Part shown: positions 45,036 to 56,107 of the stretch, piece after piece
How positions within the stretch are numbered: the stretch's first letter is position 1
How the letters are laid out: each line of letters begins with the position of its first letter
NCBI GenBank assembly: GCA_032358165.1
Contig: JAALGY010000033.1
Span: 2,356,001-2,420,000, forward strand
Origin: Diplosphaera chodatii
Taxonomy: Eukaryota; Chlorophyta; Trebouxiophyceae; Prasiolales; Stichococcaceae
Reading direction: 5' to 3'
Length of the DNA stretch: 64,000 bases
The notes under the pieces: model-generated
What the model was told of the DNA's origin: nothing
Database searches by the model: none
Seen by the model: the letters and a program-made list of their open reading frames with translations, nothing else
Made by a program: the position numbers and the translations under genes

Positions 45036-46441
45036 TCAGCGCGAGCCGCCGGGCCGGTAGCGCTCTGGGTAGCCGCTGCCGCCCGAGCCGCTGGCCCCAT
45101 ACCGATCCTCTGCCGGCGGCGGGCCGCCAGCCGGGGGGCCATAACGGTCGCCATAGCCACCGGAGTCCCTGGGGCGCGACAAAGGACAACCACGGTCAGG
45201 TAGGCAACAAGGTGTTGCCCTCCAGAGCAGTCTGGTGCCCTGACCGTGCAGTGCCAAGACCACCACAACGTGCTGGACCCCTGCATACCTCGAGCTGTAT
45301 CCGGCGCCATAAGATCCACCACCGTAGCCTGCACCTCCCTCTGGTGCACGATCATACCTGCATGAAACCATGAACGTGTGACAGCTGCATTGTGAGATAG
45401 CATAGCCGGTAACTGCATGCCACTTCGGTGCAACATGAAGGTCCATGCCCTTGTTCACAATAGTGCTTACCCGCCACCATAACCACCGCCCTCCCTGTAC
45501 CATGAGCGACACAACGGTCGGTGGGCTGTGTGGGCCAGTGACAGCATACAACGCAGCCACTCAGACGGACCCGCTGCCACCATGATCACCTGCCATAGCC
45601 TCCACCATAGGAGCCACCATAGCCCGGTTCCGGTCCGCGCTCATACCTACAGATCAACAGTGGGAAGACTGCTGATAGGGTAGTGGGTGGGAAGTCAAAG
45701 TGCACCCCACAGACGCAGCGATAGGAGCGGCATCAAGGCCTATTTCTCAACACTGCTGTGCTGCAGCCAGTCCACTCGAGAAAGCACGCACCCGCCGTAG
45801 CCGCGCTCATAGCTGCCGCCGTAGGAACCGCGTTCGCCGTAGCCACCACGGGTTGGGGGAGGGCCGTACCCGCCGCCGCCGCCCCCGTAGGATGGGGGCG
45901 GCCCGCCGTAGCCGCCCCGGTCCCCATACCCGCCGCGGTCGCCGTAACCATCGTAGCCACCCCGCGGCGGGTAGCCGCCGCCATACCCGCCCCCGTACCC
46001 GCCGCCGCCGTAGCCGCCGCGCCCGCCGCCGTAGCGGTCGCCATAGCCGCCGCGTCCGCCGCCGTAGGGCGGCCCCGCGCCCCGGCGCCCCGAGTTGAGT
46101 GCTGCTGCCGGAGTGCCGGGGACGGTCTCAGACTGTGGGATGGCGCGCGTGACGCTGATCTTCCGGCCGTCCATGTCTGTCTGGTGCAGCGCCGAGCAGG
46201 CTGCCTTGAGCGTCTTCTCATCTGGGAACATCACAAAGCCGAAGCCACGGGAGCGGCCGGTCGCCTTGTCCAGCTGCACCCGTGCGCCGATGGCATCGTA
46301 GTCCCGAAACTTGTCTTTGAGCTCTCGGTCGCTTATGTGCCACGAGATGCCGCCGACGAAGGCCTTGAAATCCTCTGACAGCGGCTCGTCCTCCATGGGA
46401 GCGTCCCGCCTCACTGGGCTGCGAGACCTATCGCGGCTCAT
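45036..46441 (-). CDS. Glycine-rich RNA-binding protein with one RRM
   Basis: ATG at 46439-46441 opens a short RS-like leader (MSRDRSRSPVRRDAPMEDE), then one RRM. RNP2 is AFVGGISW and RNP1 is SRGFGFVMF; HQTDMDGRKISVTRAI is the end of the domain (to about 46140). A glycine-rich tail with GGYGD, GGYGG and GPPPSYGG units fills the rest of exon 1 (to about 45790). Further small exons add YERGPEPGYGGSYGGGY (near 45640), YDRAPEGGAGYGGGSYGAGY (near 45350), and YGPPAGGPPPAEDRYGASG ending YRPGGSR at 45036. This is the class of cold- or stress-responsive GRPs and hnRNP-like proteins, which bind RNA and act in splicing or as RNA chaperones. The RS leader hints at nuclear splicing contacts. Reading through the first intron would give a shorter form. 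Confidence 0.9.
45790..46085 (-). repeat. Glycine-rich coding repeat (GGN tract)
   Basis: Imperfect GGC/GGT/TAC repeats encoding GGYGG and GDRGGYG units in the RRM protein, dense enough to give long shadow ORFs on the opposite strand. Confidence 0.8.
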
Positions 46442-46887
46442 GGCGCCCGTCTGCAACCAGCCGGTGTCAAGCGTCGATCACTGAATAAGCCTGTTGCAGG
46501 GTGCTCCGCACTTGGGAGCCCCGCACGCGCAACAACGGCGCGAGACCAGCAAACTTCCGTCTTGTCCTGCTGCGTTTAACCAATGTCGCTTCGATGTGCC
46601 ACGGAAGTGCTCTCCTCAACTTCTGTTGGAAACGCGCGGCTCAGGGCTTTGTCGACGCGGCATGACGAAGTGTGACTCGGCAATCTGTGCATGCAGCCTG
46701 CACTTGTGCACCACTCCTGCGGAACTATCAGGGAGCCCCAAACGTGTTGTCGCCTACGCTCACTTGCAACATAGCCTGTGCAAGCAAATTCTAGGGCTCG
46801 ATCATACAAGACTTTCGTCAGCAGCACACTATCATTGTCACCTTCGGTGCCGATCTGAGCGTGGACGCTCACTCTCAGGGACCAGGC
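46442..46887. promoter_or_regulatory. Divergent promoter region, RRM gene / PLMT
   Basis: About 446 bases between divergent starts, presumably holding both promoters. No defined element seen. Confidence 0.4.
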
Positions 46888-47785
46888 ATGGTAGCATTGT
46901 CATATCCAATCGAATGGATCCTCGCGCTGGCGTTGGCTGCACCGCACGTACTGTATGCATTCATCTGGTTCTTCCCCTCAGTCTGGCGGCAACGCTTTGG
47001 CAAACGCTCTGTAGCTGTATTTGACAGCACTGCATGGGTTTTGAAAGGTTAGCCAAGCAATAGAACTTGCTTCACATCTGGGCTGACTGCCACACGCGCA
47101 TTGCGACCAAGGGCGTCAAGGCTAACAGAGCACCATATAAATGTGGTCACGGTGCGCTGCAGCGATCCAGTTTGGTGCGACCGTGGCATGGTGGTGCCAC
47201 GCGCGCGGCCAGCAGCCAGCTCTTACGTTTGGGCGACTGTCAGCTTTGAATGTCATTGCCGGACTGGCACTCTTTTGCGCCGGCCAGGTCTGCGCTCGCT
47301 CACATGACGGGTGCTGCTGACGTGCATCTGGCTATGTTATCAGCCTGAGGCGTATGCTTGCAATGCTGTCATGTGATCACAAGGCTGGATCACTTCCTGC
47401 AGACGCTGAACATCGGCATCTTCAGGGCTATCGGTCATGTGGGAGTATACTATGGCTTCAAGCTGGGGCACCAGGTCCGAATGCTTTAATGACCTGATGC
47501 CCTGGCCATCGCAGGATAATGCATGTAACGTGGCGAGCTTGCGCTGCATTAAGAGATACGAAAGCATCTTCATCGATAGCTCTGCGTCACGCTTGTCTGC
47601 AGGTACCCTGGGTGGATGGGTTTCCGTTCAATGTTGTGTCGCACCCGCAATATGTGGGATCTGTCCTCAGCATCTGGGGGTTGGTGGTGGCTCTCTGGCA
47701 GCAACAGCCAGCGGGTACGCTGCTGGTGGCGGGGTACTGGACAATGTTATATGGCCTCACGGCTTTCCAGGAAAGCTACCTCTAG
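46888..47785 (+). CDS. PLMT: Phosphatidyl-N-methylethanolamine N-methyltransferase (plant type)
   Basis: A small integral-membrane methyltransferase that carries out the later SAM-dependent methylations leading to phosphatidylcholine in the ER. Exon 1 (ATG 46888 to about 47047) has a TM helix, WILALALAAPHVLYAFIWFF. An exon at about 47246-47287 has ALNVIAGLALFCAG. An exon at about 47400-47473 gives TLNIGIFRAIGHVGVYYGFK. The last exon (from about 47603) starts VPWVDGFPFN and has VSHPQYVGSVLSIWG with LVAGYWTMLYGLTAFQESYL, stop at 47785. The GFPFN and HPQYVG signatures are those of the plant PLMT/yeast Opi3 family. ATG 46888 is the first in frame before the helix. About 160-170 residues, the usual size. 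Confidence 0.88.
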
Positions 47786-47870
47786 AATGGGCAGGGCGTC
47801 TCCCAGCAGCATCCTTGTGGCCCTGATGCTTGCGGTCAAGATATTCGCGGTGTCCATTTGCTGGCTGCGC

Positions 47871-47875
47871 TTACA
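47871..47875 (-). terminator. TGTAA polyadenylation signal (minus strand)
   Basis: TTACA on the plus strand, about 140 bases past the PPR gene stop on the minus strand and 86 bases from the PLMT stop. It is the likely PPR poly(A) signal, by motif and position. Confidence 0.5.
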
Positions 47876-48013
47876 ATGGTGAAGATCAGCATTGCAAACG
47901 AAAAGCTTTGCCGTAGCAGTCTTCAATAACGGGTCTGCAGCGGTGAAGATTGCCAACAACATCAAGTGTGAAGAGTACGGAATACACCAGCTGGAATCTT
48001 CAGCTTCAGGCAA

Positions 48014-51000
48014 TTACAGGCGCTGGTCGAGCCACTGTCGTGTTGCACGGCCGCTGGCCACGGTGGCCTGCGCTGCTGCCACCAGCGCCGGGGGAAACAG
48101 CTCGAGCAGCTGTGGCCAGGCATACATGACCTGCCGCGCCGCCATAGACACAGAGGAAGCATCCACATCCAGGTCCTGCGGGTCCACAGCGCACGGGCGT
48201 CAGCCGTCAACAGCAGAGGTCGGCCAGGCAGAAGACGGCTTCTCATGGTGCCGCATGACGTGTCAGAACTGCACGCATGTGACCCGAGCAAGCCTGGGAC
48301 GAGGGCGCACCTTCATGGTCTGAAACAGCTGTATGGCAAGGTGCCAGTCGCCCTGCATGGAACCAGCTGTTCATTGACGACGCATGCAGAACAACCGAAC
48401 CAGGTATCCAATGTGGGCAGACAGCCCCCCTGAGATAGAGCCAATCGCAACCAACCTTGCGCTCGCAGGCAGTGATGAGCATGGCGAAGAGTGCAGCATT
48501 TGGCACCAGCTTCGCTGCCAGCATCTCCTCGAACAGCTGCACTCACAGTCGACATGACACATCAACTTCAGTGCAATATGTATATGTACTGACACTGTTG
48601 ACGACTCGCGCTTGCATGTTGCGGAAGCGCTGTCCTTTGCAGCTGTCAAGGGTCACCTGGAGCGCAAGCGTCGACTGCCCGGCGCGGTGACAGGCGCCAA
48701 TCACACAGTTGTACGAGACAGCGTCTGGCTGCAGGTGCGGGTCATCGCGCATCGCCCGCAGCTTTCCGACTGCCTGCAAGTGCATGAAGGATGCGTGCGG
48801 TCGCCTGCTTGGCTTCAAAGCCCTCATGTCCGAGGCAGCGGGCTGCAGTCATGCTATTCTGCTATTCTGCAGAAGTGCATGCACATCGGCATGCTTCGGG
48901 GCCAGGGCGGGACCGCACCTGCTCCCAACGCCCGGCACGGCCGTATGCATTCAGCACGCAGTTGTGGTGGTGGATGTTGGGGACCACGCCCCCGGCCTGC
49001 AGCTGGCTGAGCAGCCGCGCCCCAGCGTCCCACTTGCCGACGCGCTCGCAGGCTGTCATCAGTGCCGTCAGCGTGTAGGCGTCCGCATGCAGCCCCGCGG
49101 CCTGCATGTCCTGGTACAGCCCCATGGCCTCCTCGTACCTGCATCAGACACGCTGGTGCATGATGCACCAGCCGCATGCTGCTGCATGCTCACCAAGCTG
49201 ATGCTGCTCAAATGTGACTCCCGAGCTGATGGGCGGGCGACAGCCGAATCACATGGCACCAGGCGCAAGTGCCACCTTTAGTTTGTCACACAGTCCAACC
49301 TGCCGGCCTTGCCACACGCTGACAGCAGGGTGTTGTAGGTGACTGCAGTGGGCTGCAGCTGCATGTCGCCGCTGCGCCGGGCGCGCTGCATGTTGGCAAA
49401 CACCTCCAGCGCACGGTCCGGCTGCCCCGCGCGCTCGCAGGCGCTCAGCAGCGCGTTGTACGACCGCGCCGTCGGCCGCATCCGCGACTGCTTCATGGCT
49501 GCACATGCAACGCATCTTCATGTCATCATCTTTGCCTTGCAAGTTGAACGCCCAACTGGAACTGTCCATCATGCTGTCGTCACCATGCCGCAGATGCAAG
49601 GCAGCACGCTGCAAACAGCTGCCATATCTATGATGTGCGAAGCAGGGCGGCACTCACTGCCAAACAGCGCCCACGCCTTCTCCCATGCGCCGGTGCCAGC
49701 ATAGGCAGATATGGCGGAGTTGTACGCCAGCACATCCGGCTGCAGCCCTGCCGCCTCCATGTGGCGAAAGGCCTCCAGGGCGCGTTCCCACTGCCCATGG
49801 CGGGAGCAGGCGCTCATGAGCGTGGTGTACGTCAGGATGTTGGGCGCCACGCCTGCAGGCAGGCAGCATCGCCACCGTAAGTGTCACGACGACACACAGC
49901 CGAGGACCGGCAGCTCCTTTGAGCTTAGTGATGCATGCTCCACACCACGTGTATCATCGGCCAACCTGGCTGGCCAGCACCCGCACCTACTGCTTCCATC
50001 TCCTTGAACGCCTGCCAAGCCTCCTGCCACCTGCCCGCCCGCTGACACGCCGCAATGAGCGACGTGTATGTGTACACATTTGGCCGGAAGCCACGCTGCT
50101 GAAGCTGCTGAAACAGCTGCTGCACCCTGTTATATTGCATAGCCTTGCCTGCAGACAGTGCGGGCAGCTGTGAGTGAGGTGACCGGCGAGCATCACACAC
50201 GCATATGCGGACAGGACAATCGTCCCGACGGACAGGGAGCGACACAGCCTGCACCAATCCAGCCAAAGTGCGGCCCATTCCCTCACCAGCAGCGTTGATC
50301 GCGGCATTGAAGCACATGAGGTCCGGCGATATGCGGCGGGCCAGCATGCGGTCAAACAGGCGCAGAGCGTGCGCCTGGAAGCGCTTGGGGCGGCTGAGTA
50401 TGGAGATCATGCGCGTGTACAGCAGGCAGCCGCTGATGCTGTACTGCGGGCTCTGTTCGAACCACACAAACGTGGCAAGCGCGCGGTCCGGCTGCCCCAG
50501 CTTTGCCAGCTGCGTCAGTATGCTGCATTGCACAAGTCGTCCGACATCAGCCCCACACTTGGAACAGCTTGGCCCACATCAACGCGGCTACACTGAATGA
50601 GTGAGATGCTTGTGAGCTGCAAATGTGAGTGACCGCATCATGTCTGCACCTGCAGATGTCGTGCATGTCAAGCCACACGCCGTCCAACACAGCCGCAGAG
50701 GGGATGTTGGACGGAAGCTCTGCAAGCGCAGCTGCAAGCTGTGCCACTGAGGGCTGCTGGCTGTTTGGAGCCGCTGCCGACAGCTCTGCAGCGGCATCTG
50801 ACACGTTGCCAGATGCTTCGCCCCGCAAGTCTGTAGTCGGCGCGGCGGCATGTTGATTTGCAGGTGCTCGCTCTGCTGCTGCCGCAGGGGCAGCGGCAGC
50901 CATGCTGCCGTGACGGGTCGGCACCGCTGCACCCTGCCGGCACTGCTCCTCCAGCTGCAGCGACGTGACCCGCAGCGGCGAGACTCGAGAGACCTCCTGC

Positions 51001-51191
51001 GCTGATACTGTACATCGCGGCCGGACTCCACCAGGGCACTGCCGTCGCAAGTGCCGGGCGCTGGCGCATTGCTGTGGTTCGGCTGCGGGCCTCACGGACC
51101 CATGACGCTGGAGCGTCAACACCTGTGAATTTTGCAAAACCGCGTCAGACAGTCTCTCGTCAACAACGTGCTCATCAGGTAATTCAGGCAT
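48014..51191 (-). CDS. Pentatricopeptide repeat (PPR) protein
   Basis: P-class PPR proteins bind organellar RNA one base per repeat. The proposed start, ATG at 51189-51191 (MPELPDEHVVDE), leads a long A/R/S-rich N-terminus ending near LPSNIPSAAVLDGVWLDMHD. PPR units follow over many exons: PDLMCFNAAINAAGEG (about 50300), FRPNVYTYTSLIAACQRAGR (50085), PNILTYTTLMSACSRHGQW and PDVLAYNSAISAYAGTGAW (49840-49700), PTARSYNALLSACERAGQ and PTAVTYNTLLSACGKAGR (49480-49300), DAYTLTALMTACERVGKW and NIHHHNCVLNAYGRAGRW (49080-48930), PDAVSYNCVIGACHRAGQ (48740), and PNAALFAMLITACERK (48510). At least nine units are visible. The C-terminal exon has AARQVMYAWPQLLELFPPAL and stops at 48014. A chloroplast or mitochondrial target is likely from the family; the leader alone cannot decide which. 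Confidence 0.88.
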
Positions 51192-51884
51192 GGCGATGTT
51201 GTCATGCGCAGCGCACCTCAAGCTCGGCGCCACAGTATCCCTGTACCACGTGCATTGCACAACTGACTGGAACGCCAGTCCTGCGCAAAAGCTGACCTAT
51301 CTGCTCCTTCGACTGCAACTGCTACGCCGCGCAAGAAGCTGATGCCCTCCCTTGCAAGACTTCGTGGCATGCAGGTCACAGTCTGGGACACAGGCACTGC
51401 TCAGCCGTCAGCTGGCCACGGCGCAGCAGTCGATCCTGAGTCACGGATGAATAGCGGGTGTGCACCATCAGTGCCGACCGTTACGCTGATGTCGTGAGCC
51501 TCAGAGATTTGCCACACTGCACGTCGTTGGCTGCAGGGCAGGCATGACTCGATGCCAAACACTCAATGGGAAACGCCTTGCCTCGCCCTGCAGCGTCGTC
51601 GTGGGACTCTCAGACGAGTCACCAGCCTGTGGCACGGCCTGTAACGAGATGGTGTCGTTGCCGCACATGCCGAGCCAGTGCTGCCACATCTCGTCGAAAC
51701 ACAGCGTACACGTGCTAGCAGGAAAGCTCGGCGCGGGTGGCAGACCCTCAGCGCCCCTCGTCAAACAGCATTTGCAGCTCGAGGGTGGGGGCAAGCCTGA
51801 CAGCAGCGACTGGTCGGCGCCAACAGCTGGCCTGATCGGGCTGCAAAGCGGAGTGGGGCCGAGTGTGCCCGGGCACAGGCCGAC
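51192..51884. promoter_or_regulatory. Divergent promoter region, PPR / Rab8
   Basis: About 693 bases between divergent starts. It must hold both promoters and the Rab 5'UTR. No coding signal or clear element is seen. Confidence 0.4.
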
Positions 51885-52532
51885 ATGAGCGCTCCGGTGG
51901 CGAGACGCCAGGATTATGACTACCTCATCAAGCTGCTGTTGATTGGCGATAGTGGTGTGGGCAAGTCCTGCCTGCTGCTGAGGTTCTCGGAGGACTCCTT
52001 CACGTCCAGCTTTATCACCACCATCGGGATCGACTTCAAGATCAAGAAGATTCTGCTGGACAACAAATGGATCAAGCTGCAGATCTGGGACACAGCGGGC
52101 CAGGAGCGGTTCCGCACCATCACCAGCGCTTACTACCGCGGTGCTATGGGCATCCTGCTGGTGTATGATGTCACAGACGAGGCATCCTTCAATAACGTCC
52201 GTAACTGGATGAAGAACATCGAGACGCATGCATCCTCGACCGTGAACAAGATCCTGGTGGGCAACAAGTGCGACATGGACGAGCACAAACGCGCAGTGCC
52301 CTTCAGTCGCGGCCAGGCACTTGCAAACGAGTTTGGCATCAAGTTCTTCGAGACCAGCGCCAAAAGCAACATCAACGTCGAGGAGGTGTTCCAGTCCATA
52401 TCTAAGGACATCATGCAGCGCCTGGCAGCAACACAGGACCAGCCCTCGGCAGGCGGTCAGGCCAACACCCTGCGGGTCGGCGACAAGCCGGGCGGCGCAG
52501 CTGGCAAGAAGGCAGCGTGCTGCAGCTCCTGA
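51885..52532 (+). CDS. RABE: Rab8/RabE-type small GTPase
   Basis: A 215-residue protein in one uninterrupted exon. G1 loop GDSGVGKS (residues about 22-29), switch I with [13 protein letters not shown]3 [21 protein letters not shown]4 NKCD and G5 ETSAK are all intact, so it should bind and hydrolyse GTP. The effector and RabF motifs fit the Rab8/RabE group (YptV2-like in algae), which carries Golgi-to-plasma-membrane vesicles. The C-terminus, AACCSS, has the double cysteine for geranylgeranylation. The start ([20 protein letters not shown]) is the usual length. All other well-defined genes here have several introns, so the lack of any is notable. The subfamily assignment is by eye. Confidence 0.95.
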   Translation: MSAPVARRQDYDYLIKLLLIGDSGVGKSCLLLRFSEDSFTSSFITTIGIDFKIKKILLDNKWIKLQIWDTAGQERFRTITSAYYRGAMGILLVYDVTDEASFNNVRNWMKNIETHASSTVNKILVGNKCDMDEHKRAVPFSRGQALANEFGIKFFETSAKSNINVEEVFQSISKDIMQRLAATQDQPSAGGQANTLRVGDKPGGAAGKKAACCSS

Positions 52533-53080
52533 GCAGCAGGCGTGGTGCATGTCGACGCGATGTGGAGCAGAGAAGGCACAGTCGCCACAGGCGTCATGGC
52601 TGGCGGCAACACTGGTCGCGTCGCTTATCGCCGCGCTGATGCCCGGAGCAGACGGATGGCAGACACCTCGGGACAGCTGCTTGTTTCACTCGGGATAATG
52701 CAGTGCAGGCTAGCGGGGGATTGAACAGGAGGATGTCAAGATGCAGCCATGACTCAAGGCATTGCACTTGTATGTTATCACCAAAGTGTTGACGCTCAGA
52801 ACTTGGCACGGAGCTCGTCTATATGACTGTGCCAACTTACCAATGAAGTACAGTAGTTGCTGGCAAATTGCGCCGCTGAAAGACTGGGTGCCACCACAGT
52901 GCTGAATTTGTTGCCAGGCTCCACTGCCCTGGCATGCCATGTGGGTTCCCCTGCTATGCCTGCAGCATCCCGCCGCTCCCTAACATGTTAAACCCGCATA
53001 CCCTATCTCTGAACTACTGCTGCCAAGAGCTCTTGGTCTGCAAGGTGTCGTGACACCTCGATGGTCTACTGCAAAGGTGG
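52533..53080. other. Convergent 3' region, Rab8 / LRR gene
   Basis: About 548 bases between convergent stops. No long A-tract or target-site duplication is evident after the Rab gene. Nothing else recognised. Confidence 0.45.
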
Positions 53081-55580
53081 CTACCCTGACTGAGGAGCAT
53101 TCGACTGAATTGCAGAAGCTGACAGTACAGCCTCAGTGACCATGTGAGTGCGACTGGAAGCGGGCCACACTACGCCAGCTCCCGACCAGCCACCGCCACA
53201 TGCCTGATGGGCAGGAGGTTCGCACGGTTGGCTGATGAATAAACGTGATGATTGCCCAGCATAGTTAACGCTTGATGCATTCAACACACCCACAACCGCG
53301 GCCATGCCCAGCATGATGAGGAGGAGCTTGCCGATCCCAAGCGTGCTGACTGGGTCATTACGAAACACCCTGCGCAGACGGTGGGCCCACAATGCTGCAA
53401 TGGTTGCAGGCATCTGTGCAGACCCCCGTACAATACAGGGGTTTACCAGAGGCAGTCAATCATATCAAGATAACGCACAGTGTGATGATATTTGGTTGCC
53501 TGGTGGGATACCAGCCGCATCCAGCATCAATACTGTACATCTTCGCAGGCTGCAGTGGGCACCTCAAGGCATTGCCCTGAGGACACAAGCACACACATGT
53601 TGTGGTGTCCGATACACATCTGCCCGTGTCAGGGTGTGGTTTTGTGAAAGGTTGCCCGAGGGTGCACCTCCAGCTTCAACCTTCCTAACAGGTGATGGGG
53701 CAGATGGTCCCTGCTGAAAAACCCCGGCACTGCTCCTGTGTGCACCACGACAGTTTCAACCATATGTCCAAAGAGGGCATCCTGTTGTTTCGATGCAGCC
53801 GGCAAAGCAATATGGTCACCAGTCAGCAGGTTACACCATGAGGCACCAAAGAATAACTGGATACTGCAGGGCACCTGTCAGGCGGTTGTTGCTGAGATCA
53901 AGCAGCTGCAGCCGTGAAAGGTTGGCAGCACGCACTTCAGGTATTGTTCCAGTAAGCTGGTTTGATCCTGCAGCGTGCACTGGAAGGATTAAGGCTTCAG
54001 GCTGGCGACACAGGGGCTTCAAACTGATGTAGTGGTTTAGGGTTGCACTCACCGAGGGCCAACTCGGTCAAAACGATGCCTGCAGTGCGAGAGGACATGT
54101 TTGAGCACCCTGTTCAGCATGCTGCAGTTGCGGGCAATGCAGGTACCGGCTGCAGCTTCAATGAGCTGCCAGATTGTCATATCAATCAGCCAGCCGATCA
54201 CCTGCTTCGAAGAGGCATGCTGGGATGCCCCCGCTGATTGCGTTGCCTGTTGCATCCAGTGTGGAGAGGGATTGGCGCGCCATGCTGCAGAGGGCCCTGC
54301 CTGCATCCCCGTCCAAGCTGCCGGAGATCCGGTTCCGGGGCAGCCTGAGTTCGGATAGCACGCTGGCCTCCAGTGCGTGCGCGACACTGCCAATCGCACC
54401 CTGCAATAGCCGACAGGCCTCACACGATATCGTCAAAGGCTGTCGAAGCGTGGGACGCTCTGCTCCAGTTGGGGCCCCCATTCCTGGCAGGAGCAATGAT
54501 CATGCAGCAGTATAGCAGTGGACTCGCCGAGAGTGCGTTGTCGCCAAGGTACAGCTGCCGGAGCTCCCGCAAGCTTGCAAGGGCCAGGCCAGGGAATGTG
54601 CACGTCAGCCCATACCCTGTCATGTCAAGCCGCACAAGCTGCCCTGCAAACAGCAGATGTTGTTTGCAAAGGAGCTTAGCATGTCGTCCCCTTCTGGCAT
54701 AGTGACAGTGTAAATTCAGCAACATGTAGTCTTTTCTTGACCGCACCTGCGCCATTGCACTTGCTCCCCCGCATGTAGCAGAAGTTTGAGTTTGGCCTGG
54801 CACTGTAGCGCTCGTTTTGTTCGTGCCAGTAGCTGCAGGAACCTGCCTCGCGGCAGCAGCTGTGCAGTTACACATGCAAGGTGAACCATCGGCCATGTGC
54901 TATCTGCTCTCTGCCAGAGGCCTTTGAGCTTACCCATGCATCGTGCACTGTAGGGCTATCCCGCAAACAGCATGATGTGTGCAACAATTCTGCAGTCTCA
55001 ACCTGCAACTATGTGCACCTGTGGAATATCCAATTGATGGCTACCTCTTCTGATGGCACAGCATCCCGTCTAGTCAGGTCCTCATGCAACCGAACACCAT
55101 ATTGTGTTGCCTCGGACCCTCTGCCGCTGCTAATGACCTGTGCACGCAAACATGGAGTCTTGCAAGTACACTGACCCAGTGAAGTAGCAGGTTCACCACG
55201 GTGGCTACACCACGCATTTTTACCGAGCAATGAATGATGGGGTTCCCCAGCTGCTTCACAGCCTGAAAATATTCCACATCCTCCCTTGAAATGAACACTG
55301 CGGCTGATGTGCTGTCCACACCTGAAGCCAACAGAGACCGCACATGATGAGATGCTCATGCAATCACACCTCATGCCATCACCCTAGCAGGTGTGTGCTG
55401 GAGTGCAGGCTTCTCTCACTCGACGTCCACACGGCGTCCCTCGGCCGAGGCGGCACTGTCTGTGATGAATGTGCAGCTGGGCTGCACAACACCCGAGGGG
55501 CAGCGCCCCCTTGCCAGGTTAGCGTCAGCTCAAAGTCGGGCGTTGTGCCCGCCATTGTGTTCGCAATGATATATGTGTGA
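53081..55580 (-). CDS. Leucine-rich-repeat protein with a TM segment
   Basis: LRR units are clear on the minus strand: LVRLDMTGYGLTCTFPGLAL and LRELRQLYLGDNALS (about 54650-54515), SELRLPRNRISGSLDG and SLSTLDATGNAISGGIPA (54390-54210), NQLTGTIPEV and LSRLQLLDLSNNRLTG (53970-53870). The consensus LxxLxLxxNxLxG is the plant extracellular LRR type. Before them, near 54800, a cysteine-containing segment (NERYSARPNSNFCYMRGSKC) looks extracellular. Upstream exons near 55300 (AAVFISREDVEYFQAVKQ) and 55560 (GTTPDFELTLTWQGG) probably belong to the same ectodomain. After the LRRs, an exon at 53370-53250 has a hydrophobic helix (IGKLLLIMLGMAAVVGVL). No kinase domain is seen. A hydrophobic, signal-like exon at 56107-56003 (MAILIPVACSTLLLSLILL) could be its start, but I could not join it in frame. 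A cell-surface role is inferred. Confidence 0.6.
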
Positions 55581-55679
55581 CCCTGGCCCTGCTGAGCAGC
55601 ACTAGACTGTCGATCGCGGCCAGTGGATCATGTGTTTAATAAAACAATAGGCAGCTTGCCATGAAACAGAGCAGCATGG

Positions 55680-56107
55680 TGGCTTGTACCTGCAAAAGCT
55701 CTTTAGACACCTCCTCTCCTGGCTGCAGCCGCACAGCCGCTGCATACTGGGGTGATTCGCCGTGGGTCGTAACTTGCGCGGCGGGTGGTGCAAGCGAACG
55801 ACTTGCTGCTGCTGTGTCCCCACCACCCAGATCGGGACGTGCCGCAATCCTCTTGCCGTCCATGCAAGTTCACAACAGATCATCGGCATACTGCACAGCA
55901 GCTTTAGCAACACCATGGCCATTGACACTGCATGGCTGATGTCATGCTGTCTATGCTGCTATGATGACAACACTGAGGTTGTCAACATACAAGACCACTG
56001 ACCGTTCGACTTGGCGGGTGTCGTGCCGACGGCATGCTGTTCGTGAAGGCCAGCAGGATGAGTGAGAGCAACAACGTGGAGCAAGCCACAGGGATCAGGA
56101 TGGCCAT
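55680..56107 (-). CDS. Possible 5' exons of the LRR gene (signal peptide and N-terminal region)
   Basis: An ATG at 56105-56107 opens MAILIPVACSTLLLSLILL followed by TNSMPSARHPPSRT, and then a GTCAGT donor. This resembles a signal peptide or anchor. A second open segment at 55855-55683 (AARPDLGGGDTAAASRSLAP and YAAAVRLQPGEEVSKELLQ) ends in a good donor. The splice between them was not resolved: the obvious acceptor gives a stop. They lie just upstream of the LRR exons on the same strand, which is the main reason to link them. Confidence 0.35.

Noticed and set aside
44591..45436. 281-codon minus-strand ORF overlapping the end of the RRM gene
   Set aside because: It runs through the RRM gene's last exons in another frame and then UTR; no recognisable protein content.
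45758..46378. 206-codon A/V/P-rich plus-strand ORF
   Set aside because: Opposite strand of the glycine-rich tail and RRM; repeated AAVAA/VAPV pattern is what GGN repeats give when reversed.
51501..52550. 349-codon ORF antisense to the Rab gene
   Set aside because: It is fully explained as a shadow of the intact Rab8 coding exon; its sequence has no family motif.
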